A DNA stretch of 7,255 nucleotides from Spirochaetia bacterium (GCA_900769955.1 CAAGIP010000123.1:1-7255); one strand, 5' to 3'. Shown: positions 1-6,350, counted from the first letter of the stretch. A program made the numbers and translations. Notes: generated by a model not told the origin, from the letters alone.

Positions 1-85
1 CAAAGAGTTTCAGTATGGTTGATATCTGAAGTTCTGTAAGTCCGTATTCCCCGAGGAAACTCTCAATTGCCGCTGTCTTGTCCAT
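1..85 (-). CDS. 5' end of an unidentified protein (partial)
   Basis: Reading the minus strand from ATG at 85-83 gives 28 residues starting MDKTAAIESFLGEYGLTELQ and running off the window edge with no stop. An AGGAG ribosome site lies at 98-94 on the minus strand, 8 nt before the ATG, which supports this start. The visible part looks like short amphipathic helices with no signal peptide, so it is probably a soluble cytoplasmic protein. I do not recognise the family from so short a piece. It lies 62 bases downstream of the small lipoprotein gene on the same strand, and a palindrome (122-142) sits between them, so it may have its own promoter or be co-transcribed. Confidence 0.65.
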   Translation of the reverse strand, partial: MDKTAAIESFLGEYGLTELQISTILKLF

Positions 86-121
86 ATGTCCTGCTCCTGT
101 GCTTTCATTGTCACACAGTCA

Positions 122-142
122 CCAGGACATATAGTGTCGTGG
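122..142. promoter_or_regulatory. Imperfect 21-bp palindrome, possible operator
   Basis: The bases read CCAnGACA, five bases, TGTCnTGG, giving matched half-sites around a short AT-rich centre. It lies 37 bp upstream of the minus-strand start at 85 and just after the stop of the small lipoprotein gene. The paired arms are broken by a mismatch and no T-run follows in either direction, so a protein-binding site is more likely than a terminator. No regulator that would bind it can be named from this window. Confidence 0.4.
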
Positions 143-147
143 CAACC

Positions 148-291
148 CTAAAAGTCACCGATTTTCAAATAAGGGGAATAACTTCCCTCTGCGCTGGGAA
201 CGAGCAGAAGGACGTTCTTTCCTGTTTCGGCTGTCGTGGCACAGGAAAAACAGAGTGCCAGAGTAAGCAGTGCGATAACGAGTTTCTTCAT
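148..291 (-). CDS. Small predicted lipoprotein (47 aa), possibly truncated
   Basis: The minus strand from ATG at 291-289 to TAG at 150-148 encodes 47 residues. It starts MKKLVIALLTLALCFSC, a basic n-region plus hydrophobic core ending at Cys17, typical of a lipoprotein signal. The lipobox (C-F-S-C) is loose by the usual L-A-G-C rule; such relaxed boxes are known in spirochaetes. The rest (ATTAETGKNVLLLVPSAEG, then 11 more residues) has one beta-strand-like stretch and stops abruptly, so the product is either a very small lipoprotein or the truncated front of a larger one. An AGGAG site (308-304) lies 12 nt before the ATG, with a run of A bases filling part of the gap. No function can be assigned. 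It is transcribed away from the 647-3099 unit. Confidence 0.55.
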   Translation of the reverse strand: MKKLVIALLTLALCFSCATTAETGKNVLLLVPSAEGSYSPYLKIGDF

Positions 292-317
292 TTTTTTTTA
301 CTACTCCTTTAAGGATA

Positions 318-330
318 TGCCGTAAAACGG
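318..330. repeat. Short perfect hairpin GCCGT-AAA-ACGGC
   Basis: Two perfect 5-bp arms flank a 3-base loop, bordered by ATAT-rich sequence on both sides. It lies 27 bp upstream of the minus-strand lipoprotein start, so it would fall in that gene's promoter or 5' leader. It could be an operator or an mRNA hairpin. There is no T-run, so a terminator is unlikely. Confidence 0.3.
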
Positions 331-420
331 CCTATATACTTGTCATGAGATTAATACATGAAGAACACGGTAGTCGATAGGTCGGGGGGAAGGAGTTTAA
401 AACATTGTGATATCTGATTT

Positions 421-438
421 AGATATTAGCAAATATCT
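421..438. promoter_or_regulatory. Perfect inverted repeat upstream of the promoter, candidate operator
   Basis: AGATATT, the spacer AGCA, then AATATCT form a perfect 7-bp inverted repeat. It ends 9 bp before the TTGACT -35 box at 448, the usual place for an activator or upstream operator. A GATATC at 409-414 repeats part of the half-site. The binding protein is unknown. Confidence 0.45.
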
Positions 439-447
439 TCAAACCTA

Positions 448-477
448 TTGACTTTTTTCTCAAAAAATGGTTATTAT
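448..477 (+). promoter_or_regulatory. Sigma70-type promoter for the 205-aa/coupling-ATPase unit
   Basis: TTGACT (448-453, 5 of 6 consensus) and TATTAT (472-477, 5 of 6) are separated by 18 bp. A perfect TATAAT lies at 475-480, but it would leave a 21-bp spacer from the same -35, so the overlapping TATTAT is the better partner. The surrounding DNA is strongly AT-rich. Transcription would begin near 484, leaving a leader of about 160 nt before the ATG at 647. Confidence 0.6.
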
Positions 478-561
478 AATTGTTTTCTTTCGCAAAAAAT
501 GCGGATGTCGCACCGATGGTTTTATCACGGAGGCTTAACCTGAAACACTTCTTTATCGGAA

Positions 562-608
562 ATCCGGTCTGCTGAGCACCGGGCGTGGGATATCCGGCAC
601 TGCCGGAT
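562..608 (+). promoter_or_regulatory. Structured 5' leader with mutually exclusive hairpins
   Basis: Within the leader, CCGGT (564-568) can pair with ACCGG (578-582), and ATCCGGC (592-598) pairs perfectly with GCCGGAT (602-608) over a 3-base loop. ATCCGG (562-567) can instead pair with CCGGAT (603-608), which would break both local hairpins. The last hairpin ends 24 nt before the AAAGGAG ribosome site (632-638). A few T bases follow at 620-628 (TCTTTCT after TCG) but no true U-run, so it is not a standard terminator. It may control translation or mRNA stability. It matches no riboswitch class I know. Confidence 0.35.
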
Positions 609-646
609 GCGATTATGTCGTCTTTCTAAATAAAGGAGAAATTACC

Positions 647-1264
647 ATGAAGGACTATCTGAGACTGAATCCGTCACTGGATTCACTTTCCCATGAGCAT
701 GCACTGGCGCTTTTTGTGGGAAAGGGACAGGAACGTTTCATCGATGAGTTTCTGTCCCATTACGGTGAGTGTGTGCTGAAGGCCAAAGGACTGGAGAGCA
801 GGATCCCACCGCTGGCACTTGAGTATCCTCCTGCAGGTTCCCCTGTCAGTGACTTTGAACTCTTTTTCGATTCCCCATTCTCAGCTTCCCGGCTTGCTGC
901 ATTTGAAGGGTTATTCTTTATAGACATATCTTCCTATGCAGGGTGTGAGAATTCCCGGGAGCTGAGAATGCTCCATGATTACATCGCTTCGGAAAAGGAC
1001 ATTACCTTTGTCCTTTCCATGGCTGATACCGAAAGGTCTGCCGCAGTAAAGGTATTCGAAGCATTTTCGGGGTGTCAGGCAGCGGAGCTCGTGACGGTTG
1101 ATACCGTCTCACTGAAGAATGACCTGAGAAACAGGAAAGGTGTACTCAGTGAAAGTGATGAGGAGCTCATCGACACGCTTTCCAGCATGATAGCTGATAA
1201 AAGCGCTGTGGAGAGTATCATATCTGCAGTAATGGGCAGTAAGGAACGGGAGGTGTCACGATGA
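647..1264 (+). CDS. Uncharacterised 205-aa partner of the coupling ATPase
   Basis: I do not recognise this family. The ATG at 647 follows AAAGGAG (632-638) at 8 nt, a convincing start. The stop overlaps the start of the next gene by ATGA (1261-1264), so the two products are probably made together and work together. No signal peptide or membrane segment is visible. Two hydrophobic strands look like the core of a P-loop or AAA-type fold: ALALFVGKG (residues 19-27) where a Walker A would begin, and GLFFIDISSY (88-97) resembling a Walker B strand, followed by ITFVLSMAD (119-127) like a sensor-1 strand. There is no GxxxxGK[S/T] and the residue after Asp93 is Ile rather than Glu, so any nucleotide hydrolysis is doubtful. 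Residues 155-200 are a charged helical tail. It could be a degenerate ATPase that adapts or regulates the coupling protein; that is inference from fold-like pattern and context. Confidence 0.8.
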   Translation: MKDYLRLNPSLDSLSHEHALALFVGKGQERFIDEFLSHYGECVLKAKGLESRIPPLALEYPPAGSPVSDFELFFDSPFSASRLAAFEGLFFIDISSYAGCENSRELRMLHDYIASEKDITFVLSMADTERSAAVKVFEAFSGCQAAELVTVDTVSLKNDLRNRKGVLSESDEELIDTLSSMIADKSAVESIISAVMGSKEREVSR

Positions 1265-3099
1265 GTCTTGGTCTCAAAAGCCATGAAAGGCGTAAAAGTG
1301 CGGGCTTTCAGACTGTGAACGGTTTCAGGTCAAAGCTTACGCTGCTCGATTCCAAAGCCGATGAGTGCGAGAAGGCAGGTGTAATCCTTGATGTCGGAAG
1401 GGACGGGAAGGTGTGGTGCGCACCTCCAGAGGACCATGTGTTCATCACGGGTTCAACCGGAACAGGTAAGACGAGACGTCTCATAGTCCCTTCTGTCCAT
1501 ATGATCGCAGCTGCGGGGTCGTCAATGGTCATCACCGATCCGAAGGGTGAAATATACGCAATGAGTGCAGATTATCTTAAAAAGAAGGGCTATGAGATTT
1601 CAGTCATAGACTTCCGCTCTCCAGCGTCAAGCACCAGATGGAATCCGCTGTCGGTAGCGGAGCTCTACTGGGCAAGCGAGGATGATGCGAGCCGGGACAG
1701 GGCACTTCTGATGATAAGGACGGTTGCTGACATGCTCGCATCCGGTGTCACCTCAGAGCGTGACAGGTTCTGGGAAGCAACGGCAAAATCCCTCTTCGTG
1801 GGCTTTGCCCAGTACCTCCTTCTTCATGGTGAAAAGGGGAAGCTTTCGCTTGAAGCGATCTCAAACCTTGCTTTCAGCGCCTTTGAGTGCGTAAGGGAGT
1901 TAAGTGATGACACTCTTGAACCCGATAAGGCGGAGGAGCTGAAATCAAAGGCAGGAACGTTCTGGTACTACTACCATCACCTCAGGGACGATGACCCGAT
2001 CAAGAAGGCACTGGCCCCGATGATGATCACATCATCGCATCAGACATTTGAAAGCATAAGGGTAACCTTTGAGTCCATGATGGCTCCCTATGTGAACCAG
2101 AATGGGCTCTGTGACATGATGTGCGAATCTGAAATCAGTATGTTCTCGCTCGCTTCAGGAAAAAGCGCGCTCTTCATCGTGATCCCCGATGACGAGAGCA
2201 CTCTCTATCCAGTCATCGACATCATGATCGATGAACTGTACACAGTGCTTATCGATTTGGCTAACAGGAACGGTGGGAAGCTTGAAAAGGAGTTCTACTT
2301 CCTCCTTGATGAGTTCGGTACCCTGGTATCGGAGACCGATACCATCATACCGGGCTTTGCATCTATGATGTCCGCCTCAAGAAGCCGGGGCATCAGGTTT
2401 GCCATAGTGTGTCAGTCGGTCATGCAGCTGAGGAAGGCCTATGGTCCCATGGCGGACGTGATAATGGAAAACTGCCGCACCTGGGCTGTTCTTGCCAGCA
2501 GAAGCCATGAGCTCACGCTCATGCTTCAGAAGGCAGCGGGAGTGAGAGTAAGCGAGTTTACGGGAAAGGAGATGCAGCTCTTCACTGAAGCTGACTTAAG
2601 ACAGCTTCAGCTGGGTGAAGTCCTGATCCTCAATGATTATGGACCATACCTTGGTCATATCATCGATATAACCGGGTACGGTTATGATGAAAAGCCCTTT
2701 GAGAAGGTTCCGGTTCGTAAGAGCGGGAGAAAGACAGGGAAGAATAAGAAGAAATTCCAGTGGTATCCCTGTTCCGGAAATGTTTCCCCTGTGGATGATG
2801 AAGAAGATGAGAGTGTGCATAAAGCAGGGGAAGTTTCCTATGAGTATCATCTGGGATCCGCCCTCAGGGATGCATTCATCGCCATCATGCTGACTCAGGA
2901 CGTGAATGAGGATAAGGATGCACTTATGAAGCGGACAAGGGATGCCGTGAACAAGTTCGCCCAGCAGCCTGCGCTGAAGCCCTATATGGATACATTCTAC
3001 CGGGCATACAGGCACATCGGCATGATGAGCGATGACATCATTGAAAAGTCGAGGCTTCTGCATATCGATCCTATTGACGACGACTCAGTTCCATTCTGA
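1261..3099 (+). CDS. VirD4/TraG-family type IV coupling ATPase, no membrane anchor
   Basis: This is a type IV secretion coupling protein, a family of hexameric ATPases that bring DNA or protein substrates to a conjugation channel. Walker A is GSTGTGKT (residues 64-71) and is followed by the family signature TDPKGE (92-97). An all-alpha-like insert covers about 137-290. Walker B is FYFLLDEFGTL (345-355, D350/E351). The downstream CQSVMQLRKAYG (384-395) and ENCRTWAVLASRS (403-415) match the usual post-Walker-B segments, so the ATPase core looks complete. Residues 480-500 are very basic, 510-518 acidic, and 525-612 probably helical, a tail that could recognise substrate. Unlike VirD4 and TraG, there is no N-terminal transmembrane pair: the protein reaches Walker A after only 63 soluble residues. 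GGGAGG (1248-1253) lies 7 nt before the ATG, which overlaps the upstream stop. No relaxase or channel genes are present in the window. Confidence 0.93.
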   Translation: MSLGLKSHERRKSAGFQTVNGFRSKLTLLDSKADECEKAGVILDVGRDGKVWCAPPEDHVFITGSTGTGKTRRLIVPSVHMIAAAGSSMVITDPKGEIYAMSADYLKKKGYEISVIDFRSPASSTRWNPLSVAELYWASEDDASRDRALLMIRTVADMLASGVTSERDRFWEATAKSLFVGFAQYLLLHGEKGKLSLEAISNLAFSAFECVRELSDDTLEPDKAEELKSKAGTFWYYYHHLRDDDPIKKALAPMMITSSHQTFESIRVTFESMMAPYVNQNGLCDMMCESEISMFSLASGKSALFIVIPDDESTLYPVIDIMIDELYTVLIDLANRNGGKLEKEFYFLLDEFGTLVSETDTIIPGFASMMSASRSRGIRFAIVCQSVMQLRKAYGPMADVIMENCRTWAVLASRSHELTLMLQKAAGVRVSEFTGKEMQLFTEADLRQLQLGEVLILNDYGPYLGHIIDITGYGYDEKPFEKVPVRKSGRKTGKNKKKFQWYPCSGNVSPVDDEEDESVHKAGEVSYEYHLGSALRDAFIAIMLTQDVNEDKDALMKRTRDAVNKFAQQPALKPYMDTFYRAYRHIGMMSDDIIEKSRLLHIDPIDDDSVPF

Positions 3100-3137
3100 G
3101 TTTTCCATAAAAGTATTCCCTGCTGAACGCTGAGACA

Positions 3138-3154
3138 GATATGAAATTCATATC
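3138..3154. repeat. Perfect 17-bp palindrome overlapping the terminator
   Basis: GATATGAA, a single A, then TTCATATC form a perfect palindrome downstream of the coupling-ATPase stop. Its right half (CATATC, 3149-3154) is also the foot of the left arm of the terminator hairpin, so as RNA the two structures compete. As DNA it could be an operator for the downstream unit. Confidence 0.5.
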
Positions 3155-3190
3155 GGCAAAGGCTTCAGTCCTTTTGCCGATATGTGTTTC
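3143..3190 (+). terminator. Long terminator-like hairpin after the coupling ATPase
   Basis: CATATCGGCAAA (3149-3160) plus GG pairs with CC plus TTTTGCCGATATG (3170-3184), leaving one bulged T and a 7-base loop. Outside it, GAAA (3143-3146) can pair with TTTC (3187-3190) across a short internal loop. The 3' side is T-rich (TGTTTCTTACT) rather than a clean T-run. It lies 43 bp past the stop at 3099 and before the next unit, the right place for an intrinsic terminator. The imperfect U-tract means some readthrough is possible. Confidence 0.65.
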
Positions 3191-3200
3191 TTACTCTATT

Positions 3201-3356
3201 AAGGAGTTTTGACTTCCTGATTTGAATATGTCAATGACTGATGGTCAGCAGAGTGAAATTCCGGGAGAAATGGAGTATGATGTTGATCTGGGATATTCAG
3301 ATTCCTTTTTCAGAAAAAGATTGTATATATTCCGTATTTGGAGTAAATTAATTCTT
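3201..3356 (+). promoter_or_regulatory. AT-rich leader or promoter zone of the HTH/Fic-like gene
   Basis: This stretch is formally open in frame with the next gene from a TTG at 3222, but the 45 residues it would add do not resemble the family's N-terminus. AAGGAG at 3201-3206 lies 15 nt before that TTG, too far to be convincing. It also contains a perfect CTTTTT-CAG-AAAAAG hairpin (3305-3319) and TATATATT (3324-3331), so I read it as untranslated leader. No good -35/-10 pair at normal spacing was found, so the promoter is not located. Confidence 0.35.
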
Positions 3357-4241
3357 ATGAAATATATCGGAGTCAAAGAAGCCGCAAAGAAATGGGGTAT
3401 ATCGGACAGAAGGGTCAGAATCCTCTGTGAGGATGGAAGAGTCGAGGGGGCGATCAAGCTGGAATGGTCGTGGACGATCCCGGCAGATGCGCCCAAACCG
3501 TTCGACGGCAGGGTCATGAGACCTTTCAAGAACTACAGCGTGAGACTCGGCACGATCGACATCAATACGCTTGAGAGTCTGAAAAATTCCCTGACTCCGG
3601 TGAGGGAAAGCGAACTCTATTCACGCCTCATCGAGGATAATCTCTTCCTCGCGCTCTCACTTGGACACAGAACATACGATGAGAAGGATGTGAGGACAAT
3701 TCTTAAGGGAAAGGTAATTACTTCATATCCGCTCTCCGTGCACATGCTGTATTCAAACTTCCGCTCCCTTCTGAAGAGGGAGGAAGTCAGCACGCTGCCC
3801 TGGGATTCCAAGAGAGTGCTTGCACTAAACAGATCATTCCTTCAGGGAGTCGATGACACTGACGGCGGCATCTACAGGGACGGCTTTGCAGAAGGTCAGC
3901 AGACTGAAGGTGACAGGCTTAAAGTGTCACTTCAGATGGAAACGCTCTTCATGCAGTTTGAACGTGACTGGAAGGCGCTGCACCCTGTATTCAGGGCAGT
4001 GCTGATGTTCGGTGAGACGATGAAGATAAGACCATTTGAGCAATACAATGAGGAGTTTGCGCTTCTCCTGCTTTCAGCAATGCTTGTTTCCTTCGGTTAT
4101 CTTCCACCTGCTTTCGATTCATCGATGGCTGATGAGATAAACGCAGCCCTCTCCCTTGCACTGAGACGGGGCTCCTATCAGGATCTTGCGAGAATCGTGG
4201 AAAGATCGATAATTAAGAGTTATCATATGAGCCATGTATGA
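3357..4241 (+). CDS. HTH protein with degenerate Fic-like domain
   Basis: The 294-residue product begins MKYIGVKEAAKKWGISDRRV, a MerR/excisionase-type helix-turn-helix (about residues 1-50, through the wing and IPADAPKPFDGR) that is widely fused to Fic domains. The rest follows the Fic layout: a helical N-lobe (about 66-120), the flap strand GGIYRDG (170-176), the helix HPVFRAVLMF (209-218), and the active-site region RPFEQYNEEF (225-234). Fic enzymes carry HPFxxGNGR there and transfer AMP or similar groups to target hydroxyls. Here the catalytic His is Arg and both glycines and the final Arg are gone, so transferase activity is not expected. The inhibitory (S/T)xxxE(G/N) helix is also absent in the matching place (96-108). 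The ATG at 3357 is chosen because the HTH starts there; its GGAG (3340-3343) is 13 nt away, so initiation may be weak, and an in-frame TTG at 3222 would add 45 residues. It overlaps the deacylase start by 8 nt. The likely role is DNA-binding regulation of its operon, which is inference. Confidence 0.8.
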   Translation: MKYIGVKEAAKKWGISDRRVRILCEDGRVEGAIKLEWSWTIPADAPKPFDGRVMRPFKNYSVRLGTIDINTLESLKNSLTPVRESELYSRLIEDNLFLALSLGHRTYDEKDVRTILKGKVITSYPLSVHMLYSNFRSLLKREEVSTLPWDSKRVLALNRSFLQGVDDTDGGIYRDGFAEGQQTEGDRLKVSLQMETLFMQFERDWKALHPVFRAVLMFGETMKIRPFEQYNEEFALLLLSAMLVSFGYLPPAFDSSMADEINAALSLALRRGSYQDLARIVERSIIKSYHMSHV

Positions 4242-5778
4242 TCTTGTCATAAAGGGCGGCATCATAACTGACGGAACAGGATCGGAATCCTTTTCCGCTG
4301 ATGTCGCCGTAAAGGATGGAAGGATTGTAAGTGTTTCCCGCGCATTCAGCGGTGATGCACTTAACACAATAGATGCAAGCGGGCTTTACGTGACGCCCGG
4401 CTTTATCGACTTTCACTGTCACAGTGAGGTACAGGGACTTAAGGACCCTTACATGAGACACCGCATAGGGCAGGGTATAACAACTGATCTATGCGGGAAC
4501 TGCGGGATCGGGCTTTTTCCTGCAAATGAATACAAAGAGTGGCTCTATCCTCTGAACAATGACGTGCTCGGCCACTATGACTCCTACTCCTGGAGTGATT
4601 TTGCCTCATACTCACGCCTGCTTACCGGAAAGATGGGAATTAACCAGGCATACCTGGTTTCACACGCACCCCTGCGCGTTGCCGTTCTTGGGTCTGAATG
4701 CGGAAGGGCCGCAGATGAAAAAGAAATAAGTGCCATGTGCGCCCTTCTGGAAACAGCCCTTGATCAGGGGTGCAAAGGGCTTTCCTCAGGTCTTTACTAC
4801 TCACCGTGCTCATCTGCACGGCGTGATGAACTTCTGGCCCTTTTAAAGACGGTTGCATCCCGGGATAAACTTTTCTGTGTCCACCACAGAATAGAAGGTC
4901 CCGGAATCGTAGGCTCGATCAGGGAAGTGCTGGAACTTGCACTTGAGACTGGAGTGCGTCTTGAAATAAGCCACCTGAAGATAATCGGGAAGAAGTACGG
5001 CTACCTCCTTGATGACATCTTTGCACTCATTGATGAGTATATAGGAAAAGGCGTAAGGGTTAAGTTTGACCAGTATCCATATCACTATGGTTCCACATCG
5101 CTTTTCTCACTCCTTCCTGCCCATGTGCTGGCACTTTCCAGAAGTGAACAGAAGAGAGTTCTTAAGGATGAAGCGGAACGAAGGCGAATTAAGGATGAAA
5201 TACTCCATCCTGACGGATGGGAGAGTCTCTACCCCGTGGTGGGACCAGATGATATCTCAGTCCTTGCACTGGACCATACAACATGCTTTGACGGCATGTC
5301 ACTTACTGAAGTGGGAGCGGCTCTCGGAAGGGATCCGCTGGATGCGCTGCTTGACATCCTTTCCGATGAGGACGGGGCAGCAGTCATGATAGACGTGACT
5401 GAAAGTGAGGATACGCTCAGAAGAATACTTGCACATCCTTTAATGTGCTTCGGCACCGATTCACTCTATTCCACCCCCGATCCCCATCCGAGGAGTTTCT
5501 CGGCATCGATACATCTTCTCGAGGATTATGTCCTCCGTGATCATGTGATATCATTTCCTGAAGCGATAAGGAAGATGAGCGGGGAGTGCGCTTCACGTCT
5601 CGGACTGGACACTGGACTTATTAAGGAAGGCTGCCGTGCCGACATCAACATACTTGACCTTAAAAGGCTTCACGCTGACGTGAAGTGCAATCAGGGCCTT
5701 GAATATGTCATCGTGAACGGCACTGTCGCATATGAAAAGGGAAACTTTAGAAATACTCTGACTGGAGAACTGAAATGA
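4234..5778 (+). CDS. N-acyl-D-amino-acid deacylase (D-aminoacylase family)
   Basis: This 514-residue amidohydrolase belongs to the D-aminoacylase family, zinc enzymes that cut the acyl group from N-acyl-D-amino acids. The N-terminal beta-domain (YDLVIKGG to about residue 50) leads into TPGFIDFHCH (54-63), with metal ligands His61 and His63. GNCG (88-91) supplies the family's bridging Cys90. Further ligands are likely His217 in CVHHRIEG and His247 in SHLK. The strand DQYPYHYGST (279-288) is characteristic, and Asp409 in FGTDS matches the catalytic Asp. The C-terminus (ADINILD, then VIVNG) rebuilds the beta-domain, and total length is normal for the family. It starts inside the end of the HTH/Fic-like gene with only a weak distant AAGAG, so translation is probably coupled. 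Some family members act on other N-acyl, N-carbamoyl or dipeptide-like substrates, so the true substrate is open. Confidence 0.9.
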   Translation: MYDLVIKGGIITDGTGSESFSADVAVKDGRIVSVSRAFSGDALNTIDASGLYVTPGFIDFHCHSEVQGLKDPYMRHRIGQGITTDLCGNCGIGLFPANEYKEWLYPLNNDVLGHYDSYSWSDFASYSRLLTGKMGINQAYLVSHAPLRVAVLGSECGRAADEKEISAMCALLETALDQGCKGLSSGLYYSPCSSARRDELLALLKTVASRDKLFCVHHRIEGPGIVGSIREVLELALETGVRLEISHLKIIGKKYGYLLDDIFALIDEYIGKGVRVKFDQYPYHYGSTSLFSLLPAHVLALSRSEQKRVLKDEAERRRIKDEILHPDGWESLYPVVGPDDISVLALDHTTCFDGMSLTEVGAALGRDPLDALLDILSDEDGAAVMIDVTESEDTLRRILAHPLMCFGTDSLYSTPDPHPRSFSASIHLLEDYVLRDHVISFPEAIRKMSGECASRLGLDTGLIKEGCRADINILDLKRLHADVKCNQGLEYVIVNGTVAYEKGNFRNTLTGELK

Positions 5779-6350
5779 GACTTTATATTTTTGACATGGG
5801 CGGTGTTATCATCAATAACTTCCACACACTTCCAGAGATGGCAGAGACAATGGGGATTCCCGTTAATGTGATAAATGAGGACTGGAAACTCTATGCACGT
5901 CCCCTCATGGAAGGCTACATGAGTGTCTGGTCTTACTATGATCATCTCAGGACTCACTTCGGCTATACACCTGAAGGTGACTTCTTCAAAGACACCTTCC
6001 ATCCCACCAGGAATGAAGTGATGATAGACATTGCCTCACGCCTTAAGGCAAAGGGCAATAAGGTTGTGATCGGATCAAACACATTCGCACCCCACTGGCC
6101 CATCATAGATGAACTGGGTTACCGTGATGCATTCACAGGCTTCTATGCCTCCCATGAGATGCACCTCATCAAGCCCGATAAGGAGTTCTGGCAGTACATC
6201 ATGGAGAAGGAAGGTGAAACACCTGAGAACACAACCTTCGTTGATGACTACATTGAGAACATAGAAGGCGCCGCTTCACTTGGAATCGAGTGTTTCAACT
6301 ACACAGGGGACGATAAGGCACTTCTTGAGTTCTTCTCCGGAAGGATATGA
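5775..6350 (+). CDS. HAD-family hydrolase, phosphatase-like
   Basis: At 191 residues this is a compact HAD-superfamily (class IA type) hydrolase, probably a small-molecule phosphatase. Motif I is FDMGGVI with nucleophile Asp7; the second acidic residue is replaced by Gly, as is normal in the DxGGV/DxGNV branch that includes YihX-like sugar phosphatases. The helical cap spans about residues 17-75. Motif II is VVIGSN (97-102, Ser101), motif III is the Lys of LIKPD (Lys133), and motif IV is FVDDYIENI (155-163, Asp157 and Asp158). No signal peptide is seen, so it is cytoplasmic. The ATG overlaps the deacylase stop by ATGA and has GGAG (5764-5767) 7 nt upstream. Its substrate is probably related to the products handled by its neighbours, but nothing in the sequence names it. 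Confidence 0.88.
   Translation: MRLYIFDMGGVIINNFHTLPEMAETMGIPVNVINEDWKLYARPLMEGYMSVWSYYDHLRTHFGYTPEGDFFKDTFHPTRNEVMIDIASRLKAKGNKVVIGSNTFAPHWPIIDELGYRDAFTGFYASHEMHLIKPDKEFWQYIMEKEGETPENTTFVDDYIENIEGAASLGIECFNYTGDDKALLEFFSGRI

Noticed and set aside
54..67. 14-bp exact match AGGAAACTCTCAAT shared with 7193-7206
   Set aside because: A match of this length is not surprising in a window of this size; flanks do not extend it, so it is not treated as an attachment site or element boundary.
67..312. 81-codon open frame on the plus strand
   Set aside because: No ribosome site, Cys-rich low-quality sequence, ends in a Leu/Phe run from the T-tract, and lies antisense to the better-supported lipoprotein gene with signal peptide and AGGAG.
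406..450. 14-codon GTG frame (MISDLDISKYLQTY) after AAGGAG
   Set aside because: It lies upstream of and runs into the -35 box, the spacing is 11 nt, and it overlaps the inverted repeat, so it is probably incidental.
499..543. 14-codon ATG frame in the leader (MRMSHRWFYHGGLT)
   Set aside because: No ribosome site upstream and no link to the hairpins; the CTG frame at 540 fits the leader better.
2596..3063. 155-codon open frame on the minus strand
   Set aside because: It is antisense to the C-terminal half of the coupling ATPase, whose coding character is clear, and shows no domain or ribosome site.
3222..3356. N-terminal extension of the HTH/Fic-like protein from TTG at 3222
   Set aside because: The HTH family normally starts at the ATG at 3357; the extra 45 residues look unrelated, contain a perfect DNA hairpin, and the ribosome site is 15 nt from the TTG. 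Kept as a possibility in the feature text.
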